Of a DNA stretch of 64,000 nucleotides, positions 1 through 8,103 are shown piece by piece (position 1 is the first letter of the stretch; every line of letters starts with the position of its first letter). A program made the translations under genes and the position numbers. A model generated the notes under the pieces. It was not told the origin of the DNA. It saw only the letters and a program-made list of their open reading frames with translations, and ran no database searches. Source of the DNA: Bacillota bacterium (GTDB lineage Bacteria > Bacillota > Clostridia > Christensenellales > SZUA-584); assembly GCA_023410475.1 (NCBI GenBank), contig JAEYPS010000014.1, positions 27,166-91,165 of the forward strand, written 5' to 3'.

Positions 1-2117
1 CTGAATTCCGGCGACAGTGATACAAAATATGCCGTGAACCCCGTGACGCGCACCACAAGGTCTGGATACTCGTCCGGGTTACTGTTCGCCGCAAGCAGTT
101 TTTTGCCGTCAAGCACGTTTATATTTATCAGCGTGCCTCCCATGTCAAAATGGGTCTTTATAAGCCGGAGCACACGCTTTACTCCGCCCTCTTCAACAGA
201 CATCTTAGGATCGAACTCAAGCTGCAGCGGAGCGCTGTTGCCGTAGCCCGGCTGCGCCATCGCTATACCGGTGGCCTGAGCGGTGGTCGCGCCGTCCCTG
301 CGAAAGCCGGGATTGGGGTTAGCCCCGTGAGAAACGGGCTTTCCTGCTCTGCGTCCGTTGGGCGTCGCTCCTACGGTCTTGCCGAGCACTATAGTATTGC
401 TCCACGAGAACCATCCGGGTACGAACCTTCTGCCCTTAGGCATAGGCTGGTTGTGCACTATGTCAGAAAACGTTTCTGTAAGCCACTTTGCCCACTCGTC
501 GCCCAGAGAGCCCCCCTGGCAGTATCGCTCTGAGCTTTGCAGCATGAGCCTCAGTCGCTCTCCCTGCACTCCTTCAAAGTCGGTTTTAAGCGCGCTGGTA
601 ACCTCTTCCCACGTGGTGCGTTTCTCCAGTTCTATCCTTTGCCTCAGCGCCGCGAACGAATCCGCCACAACGGCAAGGCCCGCTCCGTCAAGGCCTATTG
701 TTCCCAGTCTCGGGCACTGCGTAATATCGAGCCCCTTCTCTATGGTGTCGTACATCATAAGGTTAATAACAAGCTCGGGGAGCATCTTGTGCTGGTGCTC
801 AAGGTGAAAATTTACCCCATGGGCAACCGTTTCCACGGCTATCTTGAGGTGCTTTTTAAAAACCTCTTTAAGCTTCTGCGTCGACGGCTCGCCCGAGTCC
901 ATCATGTCGTAATAAGAGACCTCAAATATCTTTGCAAGATTCACTTTCAGGCAGTCGTTCATCGGGAATTCGGCTCCCGGTGCCGCTACCCAGTTGCAGC
1001 CAACAGCTATACGGCTTCTCGCGGTCTTCTCGTCATAGCCGTTTTTCATATAGCCTCTTACAAGTGACAAGTCTCCGCAGAACCTCGGCCATCCGTTCCC
1101 GTCTATGAAGAGATACTCTACCGCTTTCTCAAGATACGCTTCGTCAACGTTTGGGTGAACCCGCACCGTAAGATTAGCGGAGGCATTGAGCATATGGGCG
1201 GCTTCGAGCACCAACCAGCTTAACCTGCACGTCTGGTCACGGCCCTCGTCGTCAACCCCCGAAAGCTGATAATAGTGCGTTTCCACAAGCAAAAGGTTGG
1301 CCAGTATAAACCGCGCGATATTGTCGTCGATAGTTCCCTGAGCTATGTCATTTTCATAATACGGGGTGAGTATGACGTCGAGCTGGCAGCCCGCGCCGTC
1401 CCTGTCGTATATGCGTGTTACAATGTTGTACCACGCTATCCACTGGCAAGCCTCGAGAAATGTCTTCGGAGGCTCGTTTATGATATTGCGGTTCGCTTCG
1501 AGCATCATCCCCAGCGTCTGTGACAGCTCAGGCCGCGTTTCTTCGTTTATCCGCTTCTCTATATCGTCGATATGCCTTTGGATGAACCGCTGTATAGCGA
1601 TCACTGCCGTTTCTTCGGCATCATAGAACTCCCGCGCGTCGGGGTTGAGATTGCGGTATTTTCGTATCTTCTCAAGCAGGCCGCCAAAACCAAGTTTGAG
1701 CCCGATACTAAAATCCGGGGCGCAATGCGAATCCGAGCCTATGCCGTGCACGATATCGTATTTCTTGTGGACAGTCTTCAAATGGTCGTACGGAAACCTT
1801 TTCTCGTCCCAGACGCCCGCCCTCATCCTGTACTCGGTAAGCATCTTGCGCCAGCGTCCGCAGAGTATCTCAAGCGGATCTACATAGACGGGATGCGCGT
1901 CGAGCAATGCAGCGAAGTTCTCGGCGCACGCCGCGTATCCGTGTATGCCTCCGTCCGGGAAATTGGGCTTCGGGGTAAATGAAAAATCATCGGGAACAGG
2001 CACCGTGCCGTAGTCGTCGGCGTCCATATAGCCCTGCTGCTCCCTCTTTTTTAATGTGTGCTGTATCTTCTTTTCACGAAGCATCTGCATACGCCGCTCA
2101 AACGTTAACGCTTCCAT
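1..2117 (-). CDS. Glycyl radical enzyme (pyruvate formate-lyase-like), C-terminus cut by window edge
   Basis: A glycyl radical enzyme that should use a protein radical to cleave or eliminate on a small oxygenated substrate in the cytoplasm. 705 residues are visible and only the last few are missing. The radical loop RVTGFTAYF is present with Gly693. The thiyl cysteine is Cys374 in AVGCNWVAAPG. Characterised eliminases (choline, diol, hydroxyproline enzymes) have GCxE here; this protein has GCNW, so the usual general-base Glu is absent. A family-like GRRAGKPV followed by a Gly/Pro-rich loop precedes the radical domain. The ATG at 2117 follows GAGG. The activase lies 31 bp upstream in the same operon. 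The fold call is firm; the substrate is unknown. Confidence 0.93.
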   Translation of the reverse strand, partial: MEALTFERRMQMLREKKIQHTLKKREQQGYMDADDYGTVPVPDDFSFTPKPNFPDGGIHGYAACAENFAALLDAHPVYVDPLEILCGRWRKMLTEYRMRAGVWDEKRFPYDHLKTVHKKYDIVHGIGSDSHCAPDFSIGLKLGFGGLLEKIRKYRNLNPDAREFYDAEETAVIAIQRFIQRHIDDIEKRINEETRPELSQTLGMMLEANRNIINEPPKTFLEACQWIAWYNIVTRIYDRDGAGCQLDVILTPYYENDIAQGTIDDNIARFILANLLLVETHYYQLSGVDDEGRDQTCRLSWLVLEAAHMLNASANLTVRVHPNVDEAYLEKAVEYLFIDGNGWPRFCGDLSLVRGYMKNGYDEKTARSRIAVGCNWVAAPGAEFPMNDCLKVNLAKIFEVSYYDMMDSGEPSTQKLKEVFKKHLKIAVETVAHGVNFHLEHQHKMLPELVINLMMYDTIEKGLDITQCPRLGTIGLDGAGLAVVADSFAALRQRIELEKRTTWEEVTSALKTDFEGVQGERLRLMLQSSERYCQGGSLGDEWAKWLTETFSDIVHNQPMPKGRRFVPGWFSWSNTIVLGKTVGATPNGRRAGKPVSHGANPNPGFRRDGATTAQATGIAMAQPGYGNSAPLQLEFDPKMSVEEGGVKRVLRLIKTHFDMGGTLININVLDGKKLLAANSNPDEYPDLVVRVTGFTAYFVSLSPEF

Positions 2118-2148
2118 GCTAAACCTCACTGAAAGTACTTAATCTCTA

Positions 2149-2988
2149 TTATATTGCCGGCTTGCTGTACGTATGGCCGTTTATCATTACCCACACGCCG
2201 TTTTGCGCGGCCGTGTCCGCAAGCAGCTCCATCTTTGCCTTCGAGGGCGTTTCAAACGTTCTCATATTAAGCCCCAGCGCTTTTGCCTTGTCTACACCCA
2301 GCGGGTGATATGAGAGCAGTTCGTAATACTTAAGATTGGGCAGTGTAGCAGCGAACGCAGCTATCCTGCCTATAACCTCGGGCCTGTCGTTAACATCCGG
2401 TATGACCGGGGTCCGAAGTATGGTCGCAAGTTTCAGTTCCGCCGCCTGCCAGAGGTTTTCTTTCACAAAGCCGTTGCCCATACCCGTCCATCTCTTGTGC
2501 TGCTCCGAGTCCCAAAGCTTAAGATCGGCCATAAGAAGGTCTATTCTTTCAAGCACAGGCCGCACCGTGTCAGGAGGAAAGCACAGATTGCTTTCGAGGC
2601 CTACGTTTATCCCTTTTTCCTTACACGCATCTATAAGCGCGAGCGCAAAATCCTTCTGGCAAAGAGGCTCTCCCCCCGAGATGGTTATCCCTCCGTCGTC
2701 GGCGTAATACGGCATATCCTGCTCGATGTCCTTTAAAACATCTTTAACGCTCATTTCTTTTCCGGCTGTGACCCGGGCACCCGAAAAACAGCCTTTATCG
2801 CACTGCCCGCAGCCTATGCATTTTTCGGGATACAGCATTTCCTGCGGCTCGTAAGCGATAGTTTCCGGGTTGTGGCACCACTCGCATTTGAGCTGGCACC
2901 CCTTGAAAAACACCGTTGTGCGAAGGCCCGGCCCGTCGTGCACGGAGCATCGCTGTATGTCCGCGATAATACCTTTTATGTCCGCCAT
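2149..2988 (-). CDS. Glycyl radical enzyme activase (radical SAM)
   Basis: Radical SAM enzyme expected to abstract hydrogen from the glycine of the adjacent glycyl radical enzyme. The SAM cluster motif is GCQLKCEWC (Cys31, 35, 38). A ferredoxin-like insert CIGCGQCDKGC (Cys57, 60, 63, 67) can hold one auxiliary 4Fe-4S cluster. Many activases of eliminase-type enzymes carry two such clusters and PflA has none, so this one is intermediate. At 279 residues it is of normal length. The start overlaps the stop of the preceding dehydrogenase by one base (TGATG), which implies translational coupling. Confidence 0.95.
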   Translation of the reverse strand: MADIKGIIADIQRCSVHDGPGLRTTVFFKGCQLKCEWCHNPETIAYEPQEMLYPEKCIGCGQCDKGCFSGARVTAGKEMSVKDVLKDIEQDMPYYADDGGITISGGEPLCQKDFALALIDACKEKGINVGLESNLCFPPDTVRPVLERIDLLMADLKLWDSEQHKRWTGMGNGFVKENLWQAAELKLATILRTPVIPDVNDRPEVIGRIAAFAATLPNLKYYELLSYHPLGVDKAKALGLNMRTFETPSKAKMELLADTAAQNGVWVMINGHTYSKPAI

Positions 2989-4115
2989 CAGCCTATCTCC
3001 CAGCCGGCATCCCTTATGACTTCGAGCTTCCCGCTTACAGCCGAGCGCACTCCGGCGTCGAGTATCGCGAGCACCTCGATGTTTTCATCTATGTCCAAAA
3101 AGCTCGGCAGAGGCTCTCCCGTTTCAAGATGATGGGAGACCGCGGCGGTAACATTGCGCCTGTGCGGAAGCGGCATCAGCGGTGGCAAAGACGTTTCGTT
3201 TCCGTAAAAATCGTTTATCTTGACTACGACGCCGCCCTCCTCTGTCACACAGTATGCCCTGCCTTCCGAGCCGAAAAGCTCAGGGCCCATAGGAGCGGCA
3301 CCAGCCGGAACCGTCCACGAGCCTTCTATAACCGCGAGACAGTCGGGATAGCTTACGAGCATAGCCGCGTTGTCATCAGCGTCGGCCCATTGGCTGTTCG
3401 TGTTGCAGCGCATACCCATTACCGCGGTGGCTTTGCGACCGATGAGCCAGTTGCACGACATTGCGCCGTAACAGCAAAAATCGAGCATTGCCCCGCCGCC
3501 GACGCTAGAATTGTGCCACCATGTGCCTGCCTTTTCCTCGGGCGTCGTCTTGTCGGACGTCTCTTCAACCCTTGGGTGGCGCACGCCTCGTCCAAGCGGC
3601 CCCGGGTGACCTACTAGCTGGCGCATTTTCAGCAGCTTTCCTATACGCCCCTCGTCGAGTATCTGCTTATACTGCTCCATAAAAGGCATCCACGCGAGAG
3701 GCCAGTTGACGAGCAGTTTACCTCCCGTCTGTTTCGCCGTGCGGTACATCTTGAGACCCTCTGAAAGGCCCGTCGCCATGGGTTTTTCCATGCTCGTGAC
3801 TATACCGCGCTTCACGCATTCGGCAAACACCTCGACGTGCAGCGGAGTCTCCGTTGTAACAAACGCCACGTCGGGCTTTACTTCATCAAGCATGCTTATA
3901 TAATCCGGGTAAAAGGGAACGCCGACTCGCTTCGTTATATAGTCGAGATTCCATTTGCGCGTAAACGGCGCGCTGCCCGGATGCTCTTTTATAAGCGGCT
4001 CGGTATCCGCTATACCTTTAAGGTCTATCTGCGGGTTGTCCCTGCAGTCCCAAGCCATATACAGCGAGTGCATATGCGCCGCTCCGATTATGACTGCCTT
4101 AAAAATCTTAGCCAT
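2988..4115 (-). CDS. Gfo/Idh/MocA family oxidoreductase
   Basis: 375-residue NAD(P)-dependent dehydrogenase of the Gfo/Idh/MocA family, which oxidises or reduces sugars and cyclitols at a ring hydroxyl. The N-terminal Rossmann strand is VIIGAAHMHS, and the family EKP lysine motif is in SMEKPMATG near residue 115. The C-terminal half is the usual alpha/beta substrate domain. It lies 13 bp after another Gfo/Idh gene and overlaps the radical SAM activase, so it belongs to the glycyl radical operon. A paired Gfo/Idh arrangement occurs in pathways that make and use keto-sugar intermediates. The substrate cannot be told. Confidence 0.9.
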   Translation of the reverse strand: MAKIFKAVIIGAAHMHSLYMAWDCRDNPQIDLKGIADTEPLIKEHPGSAPFTRKWNLDYITKRVGVPFYPDYISMLDEVKPDVAFVTTETPLHVEVFAECVKRGIVTSMEKPMATGLSEGLKMYRTAKQTGGKLLVNWPLAWMPFMEQYKQILDEGRIGKLLKMRQLVGHPGPLGRGVRHPRVEETSDKTTPEEKAGTWWHNSSVGGGAMLDFCCYGAMSCNWLIGRKATAVMGMRCNTNSQWADADDNAAMLVSYPDCLAVIEGSWTVPAGAAPMGPELFGSEGRAYCVTEEGGVVVKINDFYGNETSLPPLMPLPHRRNVTAAVSHHLETGEPLPSFLDIDENIEVLAILDAGVRSAVSGKLEVIRDAGWEIG

Positions 4116-4128
4116 ACTGTGCCTCTCC

Positions 4129-5247
4129 CTATTTCACGACTTCTTCGGCGCGCACCTCACGCCCTTCTTTTGCGGATATGTAGAAGGCGTCGATAATCGC
4201 GGCAACATTCAGCGTCTCCTCTGGCTGAACGGGCAGTGTACCGCCGCCCAGCAGGTAGTTAACGGCGTCCTCCATCAAATAATAATGTCCCGAGAAATCT
4301 TTGCCCTCATATTTTCCCTGTTTGAATATTCTAGGCTTAATGTCTGCCTGATAGCGGCCCATAGTTGAGTATATTTCCATTTTGGGTATCGCAAGGCCAG
4401 CCTTGCTTCCCGCGATGCTCATGTTGAATTCGTTAGGAAGATTTACCGCCCAGGATATCTTGAAGTTAACTCTTATACCTCCGGCAAGCCGTATGGAACC
4501 CGCGGCAAACTCTTCGACCTCAAATTCCTCAGGCGAAAACTCTCGCGCGTTGAAAACTCCCGCAGGAGCTCCGCTTTCGGCGAGGCTCGTAACGATGTTG
4601 CTTTCGCTGCTGCCGATATATGAAGCCGTGCTTCCGCTTATCGCCTCAAAAGCCGGATTGCCCATTATCCACAGCAGAGAGTCAATCATATGAACGCCGA
4701 GATCGCAGAACGCCCCTCCGCCGTTTGTTTCAAGAAGGTGGAATGTTCCCCACTTGGGAATGCCCCTGCGCCTGATAAGGTTTACCTCTGAGTAATACAG
4801 CTTGCCGAAGTCACCCGCGTCGGCGAGTTCTCTCGCCACGCTGAACTCATCCATATAGCGCAGCGTCTGACACGCGAACAGCAGCCTTCCCTTCTGTTTC
4901 GCGAGATCAAACAGCTCTTTTGTATCCTTGTATGTCAAGGCCAGAGGTTTTTCGCACGCAACGTTAGCTCCGAGCTCAAGCGCCATCGCCGCAAGATACT
5001 TATGTGAAGCATTAGGCGTGCATACCGATACCAGATCCGGTCTTAACTCCTCCAGCATCTTCTTTGCGTCTTTATAGTAGTGAGGAATGCCGAAGCGCTC
5101 GGCAGTCGCCTTAGCTACCGCTTCGTTCATATCGCATACGGCCAGAAGCTCGACCTTGTCTTTAAGATTTAAATACGCCGGGATATGCGCCTTGTTTGCT
5201 ATCATTCCTGCGCTTATAACTGCAGCCGTGAGCTTATTATCCTTCAT
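4129..5247 (-). CDS. Gfo/Idh/MocA family oxidoreductase
   Basis: 372-residue dehydrogenase, second of the adjacent Gfo/Idh pair. The nucleotide-binding strand is AAVISAGMIANKAH, the catalytic-lysine motif is CEKPLALT, and a conserved DLGVHMIDSLLW segment follows around residue 180. I use the ATG at 5247 because it follows GGAGGAGAGG closely; a longer frame to 5322 has no ribosome site and adds an unlikely arginine-rich leader. The gene is separated from the upstream binding-protein gene by a 184-bp gap holding a perfect hairpin, so its transcript level may differ from that of the binding protein. Confidence 0.9.
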   Translation of the reverse strand: MKDNKLTAAVISAGMIANKAHIPAYLNLKDKVELLAVCDMNEAVAKATAERFGIPHYYKDAKKMLEELRPDLVSVCTPNASHKYLAAMALELGANVACEKPLALTYKDTKELFDLAKQKGRLLFACQTLRYMDEFSVARELADAGDFGKLYYSEVNLIRRRGIPKWGTFHLLETNGGGAFCDLGVHMIDSLLWIMGNPAFEAISGSTASYIGSSESNIVTSLAESGAPAGVFNAREFSPEEFEVEEFAAGSIRLAGGIRVNFKISWAVNLPNEFNMSIAGSKAGLAIPKMEIYSTMGRYQADIKPRIFKQGKYEGKDFSGHYYLMEDAVNYLLGGGTLPVQPEETLNVAAIIDAFYISAKEGREVRAEEVVK

Positions 5248-5375
5248 TTTTCCTCTCCTCCAATATAGTAGATCTATTGCCGACGTTCCTTGTTGCCCTG
5301 TTAGCTTAAGCCTTGCGGGCATTCGTATATCGGCCCTAAAACATCATCGCTATTTTGGGTTCTCCGTATATATGC

Positions 5376-5404
5376 GCTCGGTCAGCGAGATTCGCTGACC
5401 GAGC
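5376..5404 (-). other. Perfect 13-bp hairpin between binding protein and dehydrogenase genes
   Basis: Inverted repeat of 13 bp with a 3-base loop (left arm 5376-5388, right arm 5392-5404). No T-run follows on either strand, so it is not a classical terminator. The position just after the binding-protein stop suggests an mRNA 3'-end stabilising element, as found after binding-protein genes in some transport operons. That role is inferred. Confidence 0.6.
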
Positions 5405-5431
5405 TTTGCCGTTGCTTATTTGCTTATTGTA

Positions 5432-6559
5432 TTACTTGAAGAACTCGTTCCTTACTTCATCTATGGTGAGCCAGTAAGTTATCGTGCTGCCCGGAGCTGT
5501 GCTCTCGGCCAATTCGCGGTGCTCTTCCTGATTCTCATACGTGTACCATATCTTGGAGGGAAGGAAAATGCTGTTATACTCGGGATTGCTGTAGATGCCT
5601 TCCTTTAGCTCGTATCCGAGAATCTGGTTGAGTCCGAAGTTAAGAGCGGATCCGCCAACGCCCGGTGGGTTGCTGACTACGATATAAGGAAGTACTTCAC
5701 TTTCCGCGTTGATTCTGAGCATCTGCTGCATGAATTCGCCCGAATCGCCAAAGCCGATAGCCTTCGGCCACGGTGTTCCCGTAGCTTCATAGGCCTGTAT
5801 GACAGCTTCCGCACCCTGCGATATCAGAACGCCGTCAAACTCTATTCCTGAGTTGAGTATCTCGGTCATTATCTGCTTAGCTTTAACGGTATCCCAGTCA
5901 TGGTTCGCGCGCTGTACAACATCAAGGCCTTTTTCCTCGATGCCCTTGTCAAATCCGGCTTCCCTCTGCTCGTTAGCGGCGTTTCCGTCTATAGCGTTGA
6001 TCATTACGACCTTAGCACCGGATCCCAAAACGTCTCCTACATATGTAGCGGATTTGTACCCGAGGTAATACTGATCCGTAGCGATGTTCAGTATCTTGTC
6101 GGAATAATATTCGCAGTCACAGTTGATGTACGTGATGCCGGCGTCAAGAGCTTTTTCAATGATCGGATCGAGTCCGGTCGGCGCAACGGGGTTGACGAGT
6201 ATAATGTCATATCCCGCGTTGACGGCCTGCTCGAGCTGTTGAGACTCAGTCGCCGCGTCCCAGTTTGAAACCGACGACGTATAGCTTACGTTCAAGCCAT
6301 ACTCAGCAGCGGCGGCAGCGGCTTCTTTAATGTTGTCTTCATAAACCACGCGGTAGGCGTTGCCCTCGATGACAGCGTTCTGTGACAACAGTTTGATATC
6401 TCTTGTCGTCTCGCCCGGCGTCTCCGGCTGTACCGGCGCTTCTGCCGTAGGATCAGTTGCAGGCTCTTTGGTCGCCGTCTGCGGCGCATCGGTGCAGCCT
6501 ACGAGCGCGATCACCAACATGCATACAACCAACAGTGCTACTACATATTTGTTCATCAT
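5432..6559 (-). CDS. Sugar ABC-type substrate-binding lipoprotein
   Basis: About 375-residue periplasmic-binding protein of the ribose/xylose type (type 1 fold). A lipoprotein signal is visible: MMNKY start, a hydrophobic run, then lipobox ALVGC with the lipidated cysteine near residue 22, followed by a Thr/Pro/Glu-rich linker. The family core includes YDIILVNPVAPTGLDP and the hinge region INAIDGNAANEQREAG. I prefer the ATG at 6559 or its twin at 6556, both behind AGGAGG; the longer frame to 6709 has no such site. No ABC permease or ATPase gene is nearby, so it must work with an unlinked transporter or as a sensor. Confidence 0.9.
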   Translation of the reverse strand: MMNKYVVALLVVCMLVIALVGCTDAPQTATKEPATDPTAEAPVQPETPGETTRDIKLLSQNAVIEGNAYRVVYEDNIKEAAAAAAEYGLNVSYTSSVSNWDAATESQQLEQAVNAGYDIILVNPVAPTGLDPIIEKALDAGITYINCDCEYYSDKILNIATDQYYLGYKSATYVGDVLGSGAKVVMINAIDGNAANEQREAGFDKGIEEKGLDVVQRANHDWDTVKAKQIMTEILNSGIEFDGVLISQGAEAVIQAYEATGTPWPKAIGFGDSGEFMQQMLRINAESEVLPYIVVSNPPGVGGSALNFGLNQILGYELKEGIYSNPEYNSIFLPSKIWYTYENQEEHRELAESTAPGSTITYWLTIDEVRNEFFK

Positions 6560-6668
6560 TTCTCCTCCTTTTTTTATAACCAAAGCATTACGCTTCGATT
6601 TGCCTTTGTTCTTTCTTTCGCATTCACAGCATATTAATATGCCGTTGACGCGCGCCGAATACTCTTGA

Positions 6669-7613
6669 TTACGCGTTGTCAACAAGATTGCGGAAATACT
6701 TCTGCGCAAGCCTTATCTGGTCTTCGATGTAATCGTTATACCCGAGAACCTTGCCGTTCTGGAACGGCATATGGCAGAACTCAAAGTTGATATAACCCTT
6801 ATACCCTATTTCTTTTAACGTCTTTATAAACACCGGATAGTTTGTAAGAACGGGCTGTATGTTGCGGTCTATTGTTATCATGTGGACCGAGCCGTCCTTG
6901 TCCTCTGCAAACTCGGCGTTCGCGTGAGAGATCATCTGAAGGTCGCCTACATCGCGCACAGCCTGCGCAACATACTCGTCGCTCTGCATTTCAGGCGTCC
7001 AGCCGAGGCAGGGCACGTCGAACGCGCACTTGAAGTAAGGCGAATCGACCCATTTTACAAAGTCGAGCATATCATGGTACGTGTGTATGATTGGATGATG
7101 GTTTTGAAGCGCGAGCACTACGCCGGCGTCTTGTGCCCACATACAGCATTCCTTAAAGCATTCTACGGCGCGCATGCGCATCTCATAGTCAAGCGCCTCG
7201 AAATATGACGTGTTTCTGGCGGTTATCTCATATGTGGCGACGCCGTCTCTCATTACTATTCCGCGCCACGCGACAAACAGACGTAAAACTGGCGCTCCAA
7301 GCTCTTTGGCGACTCTTATCTGTTCCCTGACCATCAGCAGTTCGTTTTCGATCTGTTCCGGTATCGGCGAAACAAAGTTGTTGTTTGCGGCAACGCCCGA
7401 CATCTCGAGCCCCTGACTTTCCACATAAGACTTGATCTCACGGCAGCGTTTTGCGTCCAAGTCTATAGGAGAACCATGGGGACGCTTCAAATCGATCTCG
7501 ACACCTTCATAACCGAATTTTTTGGCGGTATCGACAAACTCTTCTACTGTAAGAGCGGGCCTATCCTTGAACCATGTGCCTGAGCACGATATTGAATACA
7601 GTCCTACTTTCAT
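6669..7613 (-). CDS. Sugar phosphate isomerase/epimerase (AP-endonuclease 2-like TIM barrel)
   Basis: 314-residue TIM barrel of the xylose-isomerase-like family that includes inosose dehydratases, ketose epimerases and subunits of C-glycoside-cleaving enzymes. Barrel strands carrying likely metal ligands are visible: GYEGVEIDLKRP, LALQNHHPIIHTYHD, CAFDVPCLGW, MISHANAEF and INFEFCHMP. It is the first gene of the glycyl radical operon, with GGAGGG upstream of the ATG. Its pairing with two Gfo/Idh dehydrogenases fits a pathway in which a keto-sugar or inosose is isomerised or dehydrated. The exact reaction is unknown. Confidence 0.88.
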   Translation of the reverse strand: MKVGLYSISCSGTWFKDRPALTVEEFVDTAKKFGYEGVEIDLKRPHGSPIDLDAKRCREIKSYVESQGLEMSGVAANNNFVSPIPEQIENELLMVREQIRVAKELGAPVLRLFVAWRGIVMRDGVATYEITARNTSYFEALDYEMRMRAVECFKECCMWAQDAGVVLALQNHHPIIHTYHDMLDFVKWVDSPYFKCAFDVPCLGWTPEMQSDEYVAQAVRDVGDLQMISHANAEFAEDKDGSVHMITIDRNIQPVLTNYPVFIKTLKEIGYKGYINFEFCHMPFQNGKVLGYNDYIEDQIRLAQKYFRNLVDNA

Positions 7614-7746
7614 GTTGTGTACCCTCCCATATTATTTTGAGATTATAGATTTTCCATGGATTTTGTTTTGTCATTATGAGCGTTGATTTTTACATTAATA
7701 CCATTCGGTACCATCCAAAACGCTGCAGCGCTGTTTTAGTAAATTG

Positions 7747-7776
7747 ATTCTATCATTCATGCGTACAAGTTGTCAA
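7747..7776 (-). promoter_or_regulatory. Sigma-A type promoter of the glycyl radical operon
   Basis: On the minus strand TTGACA (7771-7776) and TAGAAT (7747-7752) are separated by 18 bases, about 130 bp before the TIM-barrel start. The -35 box is a perfect consensus and abuts an operator-like palindrome. The rest of the 7,614-8,103 gap holds only AT-rich leader on both sides and no gene I can support. Confidence 0.7.
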
Positions 7777-7789
7777 TGGTATAACCACT
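7771..7789. promoter_or_regulatory. Operator-like palindrome shared with position 18542
   Basis: The 19-base string tgtcaatggtataaccact is identical at 18542-18560. Its core TGGTATAACCA (7777-7787) is a near-palindrome of the TGGT-N3-ACCA type typical of FadR-subfamily GntR regulators such as UxuR/ExuR. It sits directly upstream of the -35 box of the glycyl radical operon. A second partial palindrome (ACCATTCGGT) lies in the leader near 7703-7712. Confidence 0.65.
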
Positions 7790-8103
7790 TAAATATTGCC
7801 GTAGATCATGTATATTTTCGGATGCAGATATGCCGGTAAATTGATATTGGTTTCCAAACAATTTGTAAACTCGAGAGGCCTGTTTGTGTTTTCTATTGTG
7901 CGGCAAAGTCAAGTATGGTAACATATGATTCGCTGAAGGGCAGGCAAAAACTATTGTAGTTTGGGTCAGCAGCACCTGTTTTTCTAGCTTATCTAGCGGA
8001 TTTCTGACCATCATTCAGGCCTTGCGGCGCAATTATACCCTAGGGTTTATATTTTTTATTAAAAATAAAGTCGGTAATGTAAAGAAACGAGGTGTTCGCT
8101 ACA

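Noticed and set aside
34..1982. Several plus-strand frames of 70-176 residues at the left edge
   Set aside because: All are antisense to the glycyl radical enzyme, whose minus-strand frame is open without stop through the edge.
7757..8014. 85-residue minus-strand frame upstream of the glycyl radical operon
   Set aside because: It overlaps the operator and -35 region, has no ribosome site or family signature, and lies in AT-rich intergenic sequence.
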